Source: Albula goreensis
Lineage: Eukaryota > Chordata > Actinopteri > Albuliformes > Albulidae
Direction: 5' to 3'
Assembly: GCA_022829145.1 (NCBI GenBank)
Contig: CM040763.1
Location: 3,447,842 to 3,511,841 of the forward strand
Length of the DNA stretch: 64,000 nucleotides
A model generated the notes under the pieces. It saw nothing but the letters and a program-made list of their open reading frames with translations, did no database searches and had not been told where the DNA came from. The translations under genes were made by a program, and so were the position numbers. The number at the start of each line of letters is the position of its first letter. Positions within the stretch are counted from its first letter, which is position 1. Positions 63,757 to 64,000 of the stretch are shown one piece after another.

Positions 63757-64000
63757 CTGTCAACACAAACGAACACGCGCTTTGTGAAACGTCCGGCGAT
63801 TTGTGCACTTGACATGGTTTTGATATGCTAAAAAAATCCAGATTAAATCAGATATACATTATTCTTCTAAAATCTAACATGGTAACATTATCTCATGCCT
63901 AGATGTCTATATGACATAAGAAACAGCAATGTGATTTCTGGTATCTTTAGCGATTATAGTGAGAAATACTGCACATGAGAAATATGTTACTCTGAATCAT
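63757..64000 (-). other. start of the next ABCA intron (incomplete)
   Basis: AT-rich sequence upstream (minus-strand sense) of the Q-loop exon. No Walker A peptide is encoded here. Confidence 0.7.

Noticed and set aside
63757-64000. Walker A exon of the ABCA gene
   Set aside because: No GxxGxGKT/S-type peptide is encoded on the minus strand here; the exon should lie beyond the right end.

Overview
The window is vertebrate nuclear DNA, most likely from a teleost fish. It has short exons with GT-AG introns, long AT-rich introns, CA/GT microsatellites, several tRNA-derived SINE copies of a type common in teleosts, and TIR-bearing MITEs. Nothing prokaryotic is present, and almost every long ORF is a microsatellite, minisatellite or intron artefact. 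The species cannot be fixed from sequence alone.

Two protein-coding genes are supported, and they converge tail to tail. On the + strand, eleven exons between 5752 and 31865 encode the last 280 residues of a trans-2,3-enoyl-CoA reductase-like protein (tecrl). All junctions are phase-compatible and the exons sum to 843 nt including the stop. The first exon or exons, encoding the N-terminus, lie left of the window. On the - strand, six exons between 63756 and 35282 encode the last 283 residues of an ABCA-subfamily transporter of the ABCA1/ABCA4/ABCA7 type. They cover the second nucleotide-binding domain from just before the Q-loop to the stop; the Walker A exon and all earlier exons lie right of the window.

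Layout: 1-5751 upstream tecrl intron with an AACC microsatellite and a SINE-B copy; 5752-31865 tecrl exons and introns, holding an 81-bp six-copy minisatellite, GC-rich islands, GT/CA repeats, SINE-A copies and a 308-bp TA-flanked MITE; 31866-35281 the shared 3' intergenic space with a roughly 325-bp CA block; 35282-63756 the ABCA gene, dominated by a 16.3-kb intron; 63757-64000 the beginning of the next ABCA intron.

The two genes both act on lipids (an ER enoyl-CoA reductase relative and a lipid exporter), but nothing here shows that they work together. I found no new gene system. The points most worth a second look are the open-frame minisatellite, a 92-bp-arm inverted repeat, two convergent CTCF-like sites around one tecrl exon, decoy splice donors in a GT repeat, and unusual C-termini on both proteins.
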